DNA of 7,202 nt from CAXNKG01 sp964202965 (lineage in GTDB: Bacteria; Acidobacteriota; Vicinamibacteria; Vicinamibacterales; UBA2999): positions 1 to 7,202 of the forward strand of contig CAXNKG010000054.1 of the NCBI GenBank assembly GCA_964202965.1. The letters run 5' to 3'. Below the pieces are notes generated by a model that was given only the letters and a program-made list of their open reading frames with translations, did not search any database and was not told where the DNA came from. This document shows, piece by piece, positions 6,859 through 7,202 of the stretch. A program made the position numbers and the translations under genes. The first letter of the stretch is position 1; the number at the start of each line of letters is the position of its first letter.

Positions 6859-7202
6859 ATGAAAGTACTGATGACGTTCGGTCTCGCCGCGATGCTCGTG
6901 GCGGGCGCGGTGTCCCAGGGTGCGGCACAGGGTGCGGCGGAGCTGAAGGTCGGCGACATGGCGCCTGACTTCAACCTGCAGGGCACCGATGGCAAGACCC
7001 ACAAATTGTCCGAGTACCGCGGCAAGCAGGCGGTCGTCGTGGCATGGTTCCCACGCGCGTTCACGCAGGGCTGCACGATCGAGTGCAAGTCGCTCGCGGA
7101 CAACGGCGACAAGATCAAGCGATTCAACGTGACCTACTTCATGGCCAGCGTTGATGCGCTCGAAGAGAACATCAAGTTCGCGAAGGCGACCTCCGTGAAG
7201 CT
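6859..7202 (+). CDS. Exported peroxiredoxin (AhpC/TSA or BCP-like), N-terminal part (3' end outside window)
   Basis: Thiol peroxidase of the thioredoxin fold that would reduce hydrogen peroxide or organic hydroperoxides outside the cytoplasm. The visible 114 residues start with a signal peptide: Lys2, hydrophobic core about 4-18, and a small-residue cleavage region near Ala22-Ala23. Then comes the peroxiredoxin entry VGDMAPDFNLQGTDGKTHKLSEYRGK (31-56) and the active site AWFPRAFTQGCTIECKSL (62-79), with Pro65, Thr69 and peroxidatic Cys72. Cys76, four residues later, is a possible resolving cysteine, similar in placement to but one residue closer than the Cys45/Cys50 pair of E. coli BCP. TYFMASVD (92-99) is the following strand. 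The active-site Arg and the C-terminus lie beyond the window. The gene is divergent from uvrA and has its own -10 element and strong ribosome site. The reductant partner is unknown. Confidence 0.9.
   Translation, partial: MKVLMTFGLAAMLVAGAVSQGAAQGAAELKVGDMAPDFNLQGTDGKTHKLSEYRGKQAVVVAWFPRAFTQGCTIECKSLADNGDKIKRFNVTYFMASVDALEENIKFAKATSVK

Overview
The window looks like chromosomal DNA from a GC-rich bacterium, most probably of the phylum Acidobacteriota. This is inferred from the style of the genes: a Hanks-type kinase with a G-A-G-G-M-G-E-V-Y glycine loop right at the N-terminus, a secreted peroxiredoxin with an F-T-Q-G-C-T-I-E-C active site, and strong GC bias at third codon positions. No rRNA or other taxonomic marker is present, so the assignment is tentative. 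I see no mobile element, tRNA, CRISPR array or phage gene.

Layout from left to right. Positions 1-567 (minus strand) hold the first 189 residues of a serine/threonine protein kinase that runs off the left edge. A 189-bp divergent intergenic region (568-756) follows, with a -10-like element facing each way and a GC-rich hairpin. Next is a small plus-strand gene (757-1056) for a 99-residue protein made of a regular coiled coil and one C-terminal membrane helix. It converges on a long minus-strand gene run read from right to left: uvrA (6605-3729), mpg (3748-3122), leuC (3112-1706) and leuD (1706-1092). The four genes are joined by a 20-nt overlap, a 9-nt gap and a 1-nt overlap, so they are very probably one transcription unit. 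A 253-bp divergent region (6606-6858) separates uvrA from a plus-strand gene (6859 to the right edge) encoding an exported peroxiredoxin, cut off at residue 114.

Function. UvrA (nucleotide excision repair damage sensor) and the Mpg/AAG-type 3-methyladenine DNA glycosylase (base excision repair) form a DNA-repair pair. LeuC and LeuD are the two subunits of isopropylmalate isomerase, the second step of leucine biosynthesis. Repair and leucine genes have no obvious biochemical link, so their tight packing is the most notable feature of the gene order. The kinase and the coiled-coil membrane protein are possible signalling or envelope components, but nothing in the window ties them to the operon.

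Overall these are conserved families in a slightly unusual arrangement. I do not see convincing evidence for a new defence, mobile or RNA system.
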